64,000 nucleotides of DNA from positions 51,681,324-51,745,323 of the forward strand of contig NC_133901.1 in assembly GCF_964199755.1 (NCBI RefSeq), read 5' to 3'. A model generated the notes under the pieces. That model worked only from the letters and a program-made list of their open reading frames with translations. It had not been told where the DNA came from and did no database searches. Below are positions 24,338-37,300 of this stretch, one piece after another (positions within the stretch are counted from its first letter, which is position 1; each line of letters opens with the position of its first letter). The position numbers and the translations under genes are program-made. Source of the stretch: Larus michahellis. Taxonomy: Eukaryota > Chordata > Aves > Charadriiformes > Laridae.

Positions 24338-26369
24338 CTGGAAGAAAGCAAGAAAGGTGTGGAATACAGTTAAGAATGAAGATTTGTGTCTGCTATTCCA
24401 TCAATCCAGTGCTCGTGTTGAATCTGTATGCCAGCAGGAAAACTAGTGTATCTAGCTGCCTTGCCCAGCTGGACTGTGCCCTTCAGGACACTAGTGTTTT
24501 TCAGTGCAGTGTTGCTTACCCATACAGTTAAAAATCACAAGATTGACCTCTTCAGAATCGAAAATTAGTTTAAAATGATGAAATTCTGTAATAAAAATAA
24601 ATAATTAAACTGGTTTATTTTTCGTTGCCTTCTTACTTCTGATTCTCAGGTTGCAGTAGGATTGCATATGCAATCTTTTCCTGCAATTAAGCATCAGCTT
24701 TCTTTTAAATAAAATCTAAGGTTCTCTAGTAGTGTCAAGACAGCAGGCATGGAAGTTTGATGGGACAAGCTCACAATAAACTCATTGGAACTCGCAGTGC
24801 TGTTAAGTTTTGTTTGTAGGGTACTGAGGGTGATGATGTATTTGTGGAAAGGAGTATCATTTGTTATTGAAAATGTTCTGACAGTAGAGTGGACTTAAAC
24901 ATAAAACAAAATGAAAAACCTATTAATCGCTCTTTCTTACTCCATATGGTGGTGTTAGGCAGAAAAGTGATTCATATATGATGAACTCCACCTCTGTGCT
25001 TAGTTAGTGAGTTAGTTCCAGAAAAATAATTTTCTAGTGATTAGTGCTTTAGGTGCTACTCTGAGTCTGAAGGACAATCTGGGCTACAGCTCTTTTTCAC
25101 ATTCAGTAAAATGGGCCCAAACCAAAATACTTGTGAACTTTATGATCTAATCAGCCTCTGACCCAAGATCTGAATGTTGTAGAGTCTTCTTAAATATTAT
25201 TTTATTGTGCATAAGGAGCTGACTGTCCTTATTTTCTAGAAGGCTGTGCAGGCATTATATTTGGTAACCGAGGAGATATGGTGCTGCATTCAAAATAAAT
25301 AAAGCTCCCCAAACTTAAAAATATATTATTCTGTTAAGTAAAAACATGCCATTATCTGATTGTAACCTCAATCTAATGCAGTAGCAACAGGCAGAGGACG
25401 AGTAGTGCCATCTGAAAGGCACTGTCTGCATAGAAGACGGTGAAAGAACAGCCTATTATCTTCTGGTCTGCTCTGAGGCGGAGGTGGAGTTGTTACAGCA
25501 AAAGTATTTGGAAAGAACCTAGAGTTCCTGATAGATACCATAGAATAGGGAAAGAAGGCAAGGCAAGAGGCGCTGTATGCCTGTGATACAATTATCAAAG
25601 AAATGTCAATTAATTATACTGTAATCTCTGCAAATCTCCCTTCACTGGAGAGTTAAAGCCAAAATCGCAGATTCTCAGATGGTGGAAATGAAGTTTGTTG
25701 AAGTTGGGGATTTGCACTGGTTTAAACTCGAGGAGAGTCTGTCCAGCCAGGTTTTTTAAAGACGTTCAGGGTAATAACCAAAGTAGTCGGTAGAAAAATG
25801 TGTATGTATCAAAACCAATCACCGTCCAAAGGTATTTTAGTCACAGTAGTTTTCAGTTTCAGCATAAAACCTCATTTTGAGTGGCAGACCTTGGTAAATA
25901 CTATTTTAATGATAGTAACTCCACATGTGTCCATATCTAGAAACATCCTGCACTAAAAATTCTGACAGTTAGCTGGGAAGGAATACGTGAAACCTGCCAA
26001 GGTGACCAAGATGCTGTGGGATAGGATACAATGTCAAAAAGCAATGCGTAGTCCAGATTTATCTCTACTGAACTGATTTATCTGTGGGATATACTGGAAT
26101 GAGTTTGCCTCCCAAAGAGGGAAGAAACCTATCCAGATGAGAATTTCTGCTTTGAAATGCCTCATACAAGCATCACTTCTCTGCATGGAGAGAAGTTCTG
26201 ATATTTCAAGGCTTCTCTCTCACCCTCCTCTGAGTTGTCACCCTAAACTGTTTATAGTGTTTCTAAAGCACGGGTTAAGTAGAGGAGAAGGAGCCCCGGC
26301 TATGGAGAGCTGGGGAGGAGGGAGGGCAGCCACTGGAAACAGTGTTTATTGACGAGGAGTGAAAGCATG

Positions 26370-26600
26370 CATGCAGCAGGATAATGAGCTTTTGAGCTCA
26401 ACTGTGACCAAGAGGAACTGAGCTATCGCCTTCCCCGATCACTAATGAAACAAGTGTAATTTCCTCATCAACATTGGATTCTGTTTAACGACTCCCTGCC
26501 GTTGCCATCACCAGCCCTCTGCAGGCTCTAGGCTCCTCTGTGTAAACTGCAGTTCCCTTCAGCGGATGCTCACTTCACCAAATCAGTTTGCAGAAACTTG
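26370..26600. promoter_or_regulatory. candidate intronic CNE
   Basis: ATAATGAGCTTTTGAGCTCA, GATCACTAATGAAACAAGTG and GTTTAACGACTCCC lie in complex sequence without repeats, in the PAX2 5.9-kb intron. Weak call. Confidence 0.25.
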
Positions 26601-29600
26601 ATGGCCTTTCTGGGAAAGAGGAAGAATTGGGACAGGGATCAAAGGTGTTGTTACCTGTGCAGGAAACATCTCTCAGCCGCATAGGTTAAGTGTAGCACAA
26701 TACCTGATTCATCCTTCTTTGAGTGACTAACCCCTGCTTTTTCAAGAGTGTGCTGAGACTACTGGCTTTCATCCACATCTACAGCCTGGGACCTGAAGTT
26801 ACAGGCAAGGGCAAATGCAGGATATATATCTTACCACATCATCCGCATAAACCTCAGCGATATTTGCGTGCATGACTGACCACGTTGCGTGGACGTACGG
26901 CTACTGGAGACAAGCTCTTCGCTAGACTATACAAGTAGAAGTCTAGTGAAAGGTTGTCACGGATAGAACAGAGCAGCTTTGGTTAGCACTGGTCAAACAA
27001 TCTTCTCAGAAACAGTTTTCCACTGGAAAACGCTGTCTCATCAAAATGGAAATGTTTTGCACGAGCTTGTCGGCTTCAATAGAGTTTTGGAAAGAAAAGT
27101 TCTGAAATGATCGCAAATTGAAACAAAGTATTATGTTTCACTTTCTTGTTTTGTTTCATTTTGCCTTTCTCATCTCATTTAATTTCCTTTCAACTCTTTT
27201 ATTATTTTAATATGCCTTGACATCTAGAACATGTTGACGTTATTGAAATGTTTCATCCTGATGTTTGCAAATTGAACTATTTCAAGATTCTGGCTCCTCA
27301 TCCCAATGCAAGTTGAAAACAAATGTCAAAAAATCTGAGTTTTGCATGGGTTGGAAATCCTGCTTTCTGACCAGTTCTATTTTTAGCTCTGCACCTTTAT
27401 TTAGAGAAGACAGATCCTCGTTCTCATATTCACTCGCATCTGGACATAAGGTTTGTTTGCCTGTCAGTGTGTTTCTGAAAGATACTCCCTGAGTGGTCAT
27501 CTTGCTGGCTTCTTGTTTCCAATGTAGTTAAAGCATTGACCTCTGATCTTTCTTGGCCTGGGGATGTGTAACAAACCATTGGCAACATCATATTTGTTTT
27601 CTCTGTTCAACCTGGACTCTTAACAGAGGTTGCAGCAAGCACAGAGGATCGATCTCGTGAGGCCTATATTCTGTGCAATCTGTGCTCTGGGAACCTTTAC
27701 TAACAGTATTTCTTGGTATCTGTATTTAAATCTTGGCACGTTTAGTCTTCTAATACAGAAACCATGAAGCATGAAGTGAGCCTAGCAGGTGGCAGGTTCA
27801 GAACAAATAAGGGAGGTAGTTTTCACACAATATGTAGTTAAGCTACAGAACTTCTTGCCATAGGTTACTACAGATGTTAAAGGCTTATATTCCCCTCCAC
27901 TGTTTTAAGTTTGTGGAGGTGAAACCTATTGACGGTGTTTGATATTAAATAGAACGATACTAAGTCTGGCTGAGGAAGTCTCTGAGCTGCAACTTGTTGG
28001 AGGCTGGGAGATCTTTTGAGAAAGTACCGATACATGCTTACTCTACTCTTACACCCTTCCTCAGGCTTTCACTTTTGGCCCCTGACAGAGAGTAGTGGCT
28101 GCAGAGATCTGCAGTGTGACCCATTAAAGCCAAGTCTTATGTTCCTTCCCAGGAAGCCTCTTTATCTCTAGCTTGTTGGCTTCAGTCACATTAGAAGACA
28201 GGAATAGAAGGGCTGCCAGGCTGGGTCTGACCAGTGGGGTATGACTGAAACAGCCAGAACTTGATGCTCTGTGGAAAGATGCAGTAACTACTGCAGGATG
28301 CCCAAGTAGGCCCCCAGAAAAACTTCCTCTAATTGAATGTTGACATCAGATTTAATGTAAAGATATCCATTTGACTTGCATTATGTTTTTTTTTGAAGTA
28401 TAACTCAACTTTTTTCTTTATCATCCTGTTCCTTTCCTTTTGGGGTGTATTTGTGTGGTTTTGGAGACACTGCTGTCTAATGGATAAGTAGTCTCCACAT
28501 CAAGGAGCTGAAATACCCTGTTCTTGGATAAGTGACCCCTGTGTTTAGTGGTCTTAAAATCTTTGTCCCAGTTTAGATGTCAGTATCATCCTTGTGAAGA
28601 GGATGTTAAACTTACATATCAGTCCCTGAACGGTTAAAAAGTTGAGAACAGTTAGAAGTTGAGAGGAGCCTGGTCTTTAGAAGTACCTATTCAAAAAGCC
28701 AGCCTTTTTAGTGTTATTCATCATTTCTATATGCCATGATGTTCTGTAAGTTTTAACCTGTAACTGACTTAGATGTTGACAACTGAGTCTACCTACTGTT
28801 ACTGGGGGGGAGAGTGGGTAGTTGATTTATATTGTCTTAGTGCTTCTCTGATTCTGGAGCCAAACCATCTCCCTGAAAAATTTAGTGTAGAAGGAGATGC
28901 CCTACAATTTGCCAACTCTGCACCACCCCAGAAGTTCAGCAAGCTGGTCAGCTATACCGAGGGACTGAAGTGGGGGTGAGGAGGGGACCAATCCACTATC
29001 TTTTCCTGATCTGGAGGTCAATCATCTTCACAGCATAGCCTGAGATTTTGTTGTGCCTTAGGATCATAAGTGGTAGGTAGCGTGTTAGCTCTGGAATGTG
29101 GCCATAGGTATTAGCCAGTACTTCATGGTATAAGCAGTGGTTTGTCATTTAAGGATGTTAAGACTCTGATATGCAAACATTTCCTGTCAGTGATGTTTTC
29201 ACTGTCGTCACTGCAGTGTATGTTCGTTTAGCTAGCTGTTCTGAGATTTGGATGAGGGTTAAGCTAGGCTTTTCACTCATAAGGCCTGGCAAATAATATC
29301 ATTGTGATTTAAGAGCTTTCTGTTCTCAGCTCTGTGCTGCTTCAGTTCTGGAGTCATCCCTCCAGTAGCAGAGGTTGCAGAATGGACTGTGTGCCTGCTC
29401 ATTAGCCATCACAACTCACAACCCAGGGTGGCAACATAAACAGTAATCAGTGGCAGATGAAGGAAGTTCTGAGTTCCGAGCTACCATGGCGGAGAAACTA
29501 AAATCCTGCCTTTTCATTTATGGGCTGGGGATAACTGTCATCAGAGGAGTGCGGAATAGAGCCTGGGGAAATAAGCTCTTCAATTGCCCTAGGTAAATGG

Positions 29601-29689
29601 TTCTCTCTTCTCCCTAAACACTGGGAGAATCCATTTGCCAAGATAAGGTATTTCTCCAAAGGCATCGGGTAGCAAAGAAACAGTTTGCC

Positions 29690-30165
29690 TTTGGATGTAG
29701 GATTAGGTAGATAGTTTCTTCGATTGGAAGCACTATCTTACAAACAAGAGGTGGGTAAGTAGTTGGTTGTTGAAAGTGAATAGTTAGTTTCTCCTGAAAT
29801 GCTGTTAATCATTGCTGAGTTCTTAGCTAGTTCAGGCTATGGACAGTAGGTGTCCAAAAACTGCAGGTATTAAATTACCATTGGTGATTTTCAGTTTGAC
29901 GCCCTGGCTTTTGATAGAAGGTAAGTTGTTACCCTAAGTTAGTAGATAGCTGAATATCCTGAGCCACGAGCAGTACATAATAATCTGCATGGGTCATTGG
30001 AGAATAATTACATTAGTTAATGAATACTAAGGTTAATTAATTACCAATTAATTGCCACAGGTTATAGATAGCTAGTTGCCCATAGCAGCAGTGAATCAGT
30101 TACTAGGGGGAAAGAGATATGTTACAGAAAGGGTTGTTAGCTACATTGGTTACAGGCACCTGATA
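29690..30165. repeat. degenerate TTAGTTA/GATAGCTAG-rich tract
   Basis: AGGTAGATAGTTTC, AATAGTTAGTTTC, AAGTTAGTAGATAGCTG, AGGTTAATTAATTACC and GTTATAGATAGCTAGTTG recur irregularly, with T and G favoured on the plus strand. It ends about 110 bp from the 102-nt PAX2 exon. Confidence 0.4.
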
Positions 30166-30252
30166 ATTTTTTTATTAAATTAATAGACCTTTATATCAGC
30201 AAAGGCAACGGTGAAAGCTCTTACAATGCTAGTATACGTGTTTGCACCATTA

Positions 30253-30393
<141 letters not shown>

Positions 30394-30814
30394 TCAGGAC
30401 AGGTGATCAATAGGGATAAGATCTTTCAATATCGATTTGATATCACCTTTTGTCCCACTGTGACACGACTAGCAGCTCGATAGGCAAGTGCTGTGCAGCC
30501 TTCTCTTACATAAGTGCTGTCCATCTGCTGAAAATTTTGGGGGAAGATTGTGGCACTTTTGATCTCACACTGTAAGGATGGATGTTAAAACTTAGCTTTG
30601 TGAGGCTCAAAAGAATTTGTTTTGTTTCATTGTAGATTTTGGATCTATTTTAACTAAATCAAAATGGCCCTGAGCTGCTCAGAGAATGGCAGCATATTCA
30701 TTGCCAGAGTAGCTGAGGTCCTGTCTATATGCAGTGGATGCAGTTCCAAAACTGTGGTGATGTTGCTTTAGGGCGTGATCAATGTGCAAAGCATTGGAAA
30801 GCGATCCAAGAGGT

Positions 30815-31015
30815 TTCTGTGCCTGTCTCTCTTCCCACCTCTGCCATTCACCTGCTGATGATTTTAGGCAAGTCACTTCACCTCTCTGTGCTTCTTTTTA
30901 TGCTGCAAACTCTTTGGTGCAAGGGCACACTTTTAGTATATTTGCACAGTGCTTAGCATGAGATTGATACTGGTTGGACTCCTTCCAAGTGCTGGTATTA
31001 TATATATAATAATAC
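30815..31015 (+). mobile_element. decayed CORE-SINE/MIR-like copy
   Basis: ACCTCTGCCATTCACCTGCT, AGGCAAGTCACTTCACCTCT and CTGTGCTTC follow in the same order as the common SINE text containing GGGCAAGTCACTTCACCTCTC. The tail runs into TATTATATATATAATAATA. It lies in a PAX2 intron, opposite in orientation to the gene. Confidence 0.6.
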
Positions 31016-32023
31016 AATCGTACGAATTAGTTTGAGTCGCACTTCATTTTTATCACAGGTGCAACTTTTTATTAGTAATATTTAAAGTTGTGATATCTTT
31101 TCTCCACCGAAGAAGTAGAGAGGGGTGTGGACTGGGTGGATGATTGTAGTTTATTTTTCATCTCTTAGGAAGTGCAGCTGGAGGCCTCTCGGTTGATGCC
31201 AGAGGCATTTCCTCATTTGGACTGGTTAGCCTGAAAATGGGCCAGCCAGAAGGGCATTTGCTGTTAGTGCTTATTGCATTTAAATGAACTGAAATCATCT
31301 CAGAAGCTGCTGGGAGTTTCAAGCCAAAACCAAAAAAAAAAAAAAAAGCTAAATAAATTAAGATAATCTTTCCCCCACAGCTGCTGGGAGATTTACAGCT
31401 CAACCTCCAATGCTGCCTACCGAGATCTCAGCCTGTTCCAGACATCCACAGCCTTCCACATTCCCTAGGTGAACTGTAAAGCTTGCGCCATTTGTTGTTC
31501 TTTTCTTAAATTTTGTCTTCCCTGTCTGTTCTAATTGGAGGGCTGGAGTCTGGTTCACCTTTAGAAGTGACAGCGTAAGTATGGCCCATTAACAACACTG
31601 GAGTCACCGGAACTGTCCTGGGATATGCCAATGAAAGAAGAACAAGAGTTGCTTTAGCTCTACTAGCGTCAGAATGATAACAGATACAGCAGGCCCTGCA
31701 ACAAGCATGAACCTTGGCTTGGGGATCAGGAATAAATAACAGTTACACAGCAAAGCAAAAACTAATCAACATGGAGCATTAATCTGAAGAGAGTATGTTT
31801 CTCTGGGATGAGGTAGGCTAAACCAGTGTCATTGCCTTCATAGGTCTTGACTAAAGATTACTGAGATGATTTGCTCAAGCAAAAAGAAGTGCAAATTCAT
31901 TCTTTTTCCCTGAAGAGGTACCTGATCAGTGGCTGATGTTCCTAACTCACCTCTCTTAGTTAATGGCACAGAACTACCAGTCAACGGCTGAGCCGTTTTC
32001 CAGCCACTCCCCAATATTGATAA

Positions 32024-32042
32024 AATATATATATATATATAA
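32024..32042. repeat. (TA)n microsatellite
   Basis: A pure AT alternation of about 18 bp within a PAX2 intron. Confidence 0.9.
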
Positions 32043-34098
32043 TGCCTCAGGGATTTATATTCTACACTCTTCTACTCTTTTATTACCATCATTCCTTTAG
32101 TGATTTGCAGCTGTGTGTTAAGTGTGTTAATCTGTATGATTAACACCTACTAGATGTAGTTCTTTTTTTTTCTCTCACATTCTTTTAAGGCAAGAAAGTT
32201 TTATGCTTAAAATTCATGTTCTTTTGGTTTCATTTATCGACTAGCCTGAGAAATAACAACAGGTGATGAGTGAGAAAACAGTGTCACTGAAAAGTTAGAG
32301 AGAACATTATGTAGCAGCAGGCAAAATTAATTCATTTTGACACTTCCATTCAGGTGGGAACACATACACACTCACTCTGCTACTTCATCTACGCACATAC
32401 ACCCCTGTGTTTTTATTCAGACATGAGCGCACGGAGGCTGATGTTCAAAACTTGGTGTGGAAAATTTGTTGGCAAGTGATAATCTTTCAAAATCCCAATC
32501 TTGAAAAAGAAGGTAACAAACAAATACAGTATCAGCAATATGAATAAGAGTCCCACAGAGAGACTCTTAAAATGCTGTTACATACAAGCAGGCCCCTCCC
32601 ATTACCTCCTCTCATTACCAACAGCTAGACAGGATTATTAAATTCTTGTACTCCAGGGCTATGGCAAAGCTATCACCTATTCTGCTCATAACATGCTTCC
32701 AACTCCAGCCATTCTCCCTTCTCCAAGAGCCTTCTGAGTAAGGAACAGCACTTTCATCACTGTGTCATTGTTTGAGCTTTTGAACACTTTCTCCCATGTC
32801 TCATTCTCCATAAGGGTCCTAAGGCAGGTGCCTCTCCTGAAACACAGTGCCTTCTAGAGGGTGCACCCCTAGAGAACTATATTGTCGGAGAGAGTCTGTC
32901 AGGAGACTCCTTGGCTTAGGAAGTGCCCAGAGCTCAGAGGCTCTTATTGGCTGCGGTAAGATTGGACCAATACACTGTTATGAACGCAAAAGTCTTTCCT
33001 GATGTGACTTGATGCTTTCCTACAGGGAGGTTTAGAAATGCAAATCTTGCCTGACAAGACAAAGGGAGGATGTTAGGTCAAAAGAGAAATAAACATGAGG
33101 GAGGCAGAGGTAAGTTGTGTTTCTTGAGCATTAGGAACTGTGGTCTGCGCTAAGACTTCGTCTGTTCTGAAAAAGCCCAGATTACATTCTTTGACAGTGG
33201 AGTGACAACAGCCTCAGTGGTCACCTAAAATGATATCCACTATTTCATCCAAGTGACCCCTGAGCTTCTGCAGCAATATTGCTTCAATCACCTTGCACAG
33301 GAGTTTCCCCTAGTACCTACCTGAAACTTGTCCTTCCTCCCCATCCTCCCCTCCAGCCTGCTGCTCCTAAGTGCTGCCATCTTCTGCAACCTATTTCTTC
33401 ACTTCTCTTCTACCCTTAAAGGTCACCTAGCTCAGGTCTGTATTCCTTTGTCTGTAAGACATTATAGTCTCTCACCCACCCTTCCTGGTCTTGACATTCA
33501 GACGTGATGCCCTGTTTCTTAACTACTTGGTCTGCTGTGTGAAGGCGCCACTCACATTGACACTCCCAAACCAGGTGACTCAAATATTGCTCACAACATA
33601 GCTATGGCAGTGCTCACCAGCCGCCTATGTATTTATCTAACTTAGTAATTTGTACAACCCATGCTGAACAGCCCTATCAGTCCTGGAGCTGGGCTAGGTT
33701 ATTGAAGCTGCTATCCCCTACCTTAGGCTAGCACACAGTACCCTTGCGGGGCCTACAGTACTCAGGGGCATTACAGATATTGAGGCAACACAGGATTTTG
33801 CTGTACAAATATTTCTATACTAAGTCCCAGACCCATCCAACTGGGACACCCAGTTCACTTCTAGGTAGTTACAGCTTCTTTTCACATTTTATTCTAAAAA
33901 AGGAAGGACAGGCATGAAATCTTTTTGTGACTCTCCATGGAGCTGAGAACACGTGCTGCATACGCAGAATTGGAACATGGTTGCTCTGGTTCCCACTTGC
34001 ACTCAAAGAGCTTGCAGCATTTACAGGTCTCCCCGTCAGACGAAACTGAACCCCTTGCCTGCAGCATCCCCGCTGAGTTTGTGGCCAAGGCTGGTTAC

Positions 34099-34308
34099 CT
34101 GCTATCAGAGGCTGGCTGCTGGACTGCCCAAAGTGGGCACCATGATGAAGGAAGGCACTGTAGCAAGGCGTGGACGCATCGTCTGAAAGGGCCATGTGGA
34201 AGGGCTGAAGATCAGCCTGCCCAGAGCCGACCGGCGTGGTGGGGGTGAAAGGGGTGAGAGAGGCTCCATGAGGCTCTTGCTTTATACTGAGGGGAGAGGA
34301 GAGGTTTT
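34099..34308 (-). CDS. PAX2: PAX2 PAX8-like cassette exon, 70 codons
   Basis: This 210-nt open segment has an ACCACAG acceptor, a roughly 100-nt C/T-rich tract upstream on the minus strand, and a GCAG|GTAACC donor. It is phase 1 on both sides, so it can be included or skipped without breaking the PAX2 frame: TYPVVT-E...LIA-GRDMAST when included, TYPVVT-GRDMAST when skipped. The product starts ENLSSPLSIKQEPHGASL, continues through a Thr/Pro-rich stretch (TPFTPTTPVGSG) and ends HHGAHFGQSSSQPLIA. The SPxxIKQE core, the aromatic/Gly/Gln-rich end and the insertion point recall the alternatively spliced exon that distinguishes the long form of PAX8. The IKQE fits the SUMO-acceptor consensus. No equivalent is in the standard mammalian PAX2 protein as I know it. 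The exon structure is direct observation; use in mature mRNA is inferred. Confidence 0.85.
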
Positions 34309-37300
34309 CTGTGGTAGGGTAAGGGATGGACACAGACAGACAAAGGGAACAGGGGGAGGAAGAGGAGGGTGGGGAAGGGAGGAGAGGAAGAACAAAATGG
34401 GTAAATGAAAATGGAGTGGTTAAAATCTACAGGGAAATTAATTTAAAAAAACAAAAATAAAAATAAAAAGGTTAGGAGTAGATCAGAGGAGCCAATGCTG
34501 AGACAACAGCAGTAAATGCACCCGGGGGCTAGGCTCTGACTGCAGGGATGCCTCTGCAGGGGAAGCAGGAGATGAGGAGAATGGAGTGCAGTGGCAGATG
34601 GGAGGAATGGGATGCAGGAAAAGGAGAGGTGAGGGAGGGAACATGCAGGAGACGGAGGACAGGAAGAAGCGTAGGGTTGGGAAGGAGAAGAATGCACTGA
34701 AGCTTCTGTGCTCCCTTTCCTGCTGCTTTCTCTTGCTGGCTGCGGGCGCATGAAGATGCTACACTTACACAGTTTGGCCCAGGGAATGATACCGCTTTGT
34801 CTCTTCAGAACCAAGGTAACCTTCCGCAGGAGAGCAGTGTGGTTATGAGCATCTATTAAACAGGATGCCCGGTTTAATGGCCAAAGCTTCTCAAGCAAAA
34901 CTCCATAAAAGCTTTGACAAAAAAGGTGTAGCTGAAGTTTGAGATGGTTAAAATAAAAATGGGACTGTATAATTAATAGGTGGCTAGACAGATCAACCAA
35001 TTGATCTTGTTCACAGTGGCACACTTTGGAGCTTTAACCATAAAAGTAGTGAGTACTGACTCTGGTTGTTCCCAGAGTATAGTGTTGCCAGACAGATGCC
35101 TTGACAGAGAGATATAATGGACGAGAGGAAACGTGGGGGACTTATAAAAGGTCTCATTTTCATTGTTGTTTGCATTGAGCCTCCATTTCTGATGTGCAGA
35201 TTTGCAACTGCTCCTAACTTGGCTGTCAAGTAAGAGGTTTGGGAATTGGAGAACTCTGACCTAAAGCATGGGTACTCCAGAACACCCACTGTTGTTGGGT
35301 CAGCAGTAATAGAGTCCTGTATTTGAACACCTGAAAGAGAAGTATGGATGATGTGATCAGATCTGATCCAAATCATCTAGCAAACCATCCACCCTCAGGT
35401 AAACAAATTAAAGCCAATAAATGAAAGCCATCTCTCTGCCATGATGGCAAGTGTTTCCAATGGCCTATGAAATAAGTTAGTTCTGGTGGTTTTGATTTAT
35501 ACAGAGAAATATAAATGTGACATATAACTAGGTCATAAATCTGACTTCATCAACGTAGAACTGGCTTAATTAACTCTAGGCACCTTATTGTGAGGGTGCA
35601 ATGCTCACCTAGACAATAAAGGGCTGGTCAGTTTCTATCTGTGAATGCTGTTTAACCTGAGGCATTTGTTTCCTAAAGGTTTGCTACCTGGCAAAAATGA
35701 TACTTTGCCATCTGTGTTCTCCTCCAAGTACCTCTAACCTGGATGGCCAGCAAAGGTCTCTGATCACAGAGACGCCTTTGCGGCAAAGACATATGTTTAT
35801 GGTTCAGTTGATTGGGAAGGATCAGTCCTTGCCAAAAGGTGTACAGTTCCTCTTTATTTAGTTTACTTATGTGAAGTCTCTGGTATGCTAAGTGAGGATT
35901 CTCACCTCTTCTCCCTTTTTGCTATAGGAAGCTCTGTTTGGCAGTGACCTTTTGTGGAGGATAGAAGCTGGAGTATCTGGTTCTTGTTGCACAGTTAAAG
36001 TCACCAGAGTAGGCAGCACATCAGCACCCAGCTTCTGATTTTTACAACTATATACTGTCCTACAATCCTACCAGTGAGCCTTCACATGCCAGTGCCAGTC
36101 TCAGTAGATGGAGAACCCCCAAAGCTATTTTTCTCCTGCATCTTCTGTCATCAGATCGTAAGGGCTGCACAGATTTACCTTTAGACCAGACAGGCAGAGT
36201 CACCTCCAGCAGTCTGGGAGTGCTGAAGCCTTTATCCGAATAAAGTTGATAGTAGATAATCTGGATGAATAGATTTATCTGCAGGCAGAGGGCCAAAAGT
36301 TCCCCTGGCTTTCAGGGGCTCCACGTGAAGTGATATTTTTTCAAGGAAGCCATTTCACAGTCATACTTAAATAAGCTTGGGACACTTTGGTCCTGGGAAT
36401 TTTCCAGGCTCCTTTTTCAGCTCTCCGTACTGTGCAAGAGAGAGCAGGTGCAGGGAGCCGCTGGGGAGGAAAGGGCAGAGAAGAAGATGGACTCAGGTAG
36501 CATGGGGGGGCAGAAGCAAGAGGTGCTGTGGGCAGAGGTTAATCCTGTTTGCACAGCCCCCAGGCACATTGGGTTTCCTAGTCCCTCCCCTGCTTTATTT
36601 CTCTTTTAAAGCATGGAATTTTCAGCTATAATCCTTCCTAAACCGCAGCATTTTTCAGGCACTCTGTGTAAGTGAAACCATAATCTCTGGTAAAACAGAC
36701 CGCTTAAGCTGCTGTAGCATTAGGCCAATCTGATCCAGCCCCTGGATTTCCGCTCTGCCCAGCCACCACGGAGGGGATTTTAGTCTGAAAGACTGTCTAA
36801 AGCCCTTGCAATGGGAACAACAGTGCTAGGCCTTGCCTTGCAAAGCTGAGAAGGGTTAAGGGACCAGGAGCTATTTGTCCCGGTGTTGTGAGGCTGTTAA
36901 AGCCCCTGTCGGGCTCACAGCGGAGATGAGCCCAGCCCTCTCTTGAACACATCAAGGCTTATGAAGAAAAATTCCTCGCGCCTTCCAGAGGCAGCACCAC
37001 TTTCTCAGTGCAGGGGGGGGATAAAGAAGTCAACAGTAACATGGCAAAGAGACTGGGACACAATCATGCTAAACACTCTTCTCTCTAACAGTAGTGGAGT
37101 GGAGGCGAGGATAAGGTCAGACAGCGAATGATTGCACAAACAAAACTCAGACTTTTATGTGTCTATTTATCTATCTGTCTGTCTTTTCCTCTATGCTGTG
37201 CAACTGCACAGACATAACTTATATTCCGTGTATTACTGGTGGATGCCATTTACCAATTTAACTCCTTTGTTGTCCAACTCTCCCCAGACTAAAAGTACCT

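Noticed and set aside
34274..34287. Alternative acceptor CCCCTCAG inside the cassette exon
   Set aside because: Using it would remove 22 nt and break the PAX2 frame, and the upstream ACCACAG has the long pyrimidine tract.
34443..35024. 193-codon minus-strand open frame next to the cassette exon
   Set aside because: No family resemblance; composition is Ser/Pro/Leu from C/T-rich sequence; no in-frame join to PAX2 exons is needed.
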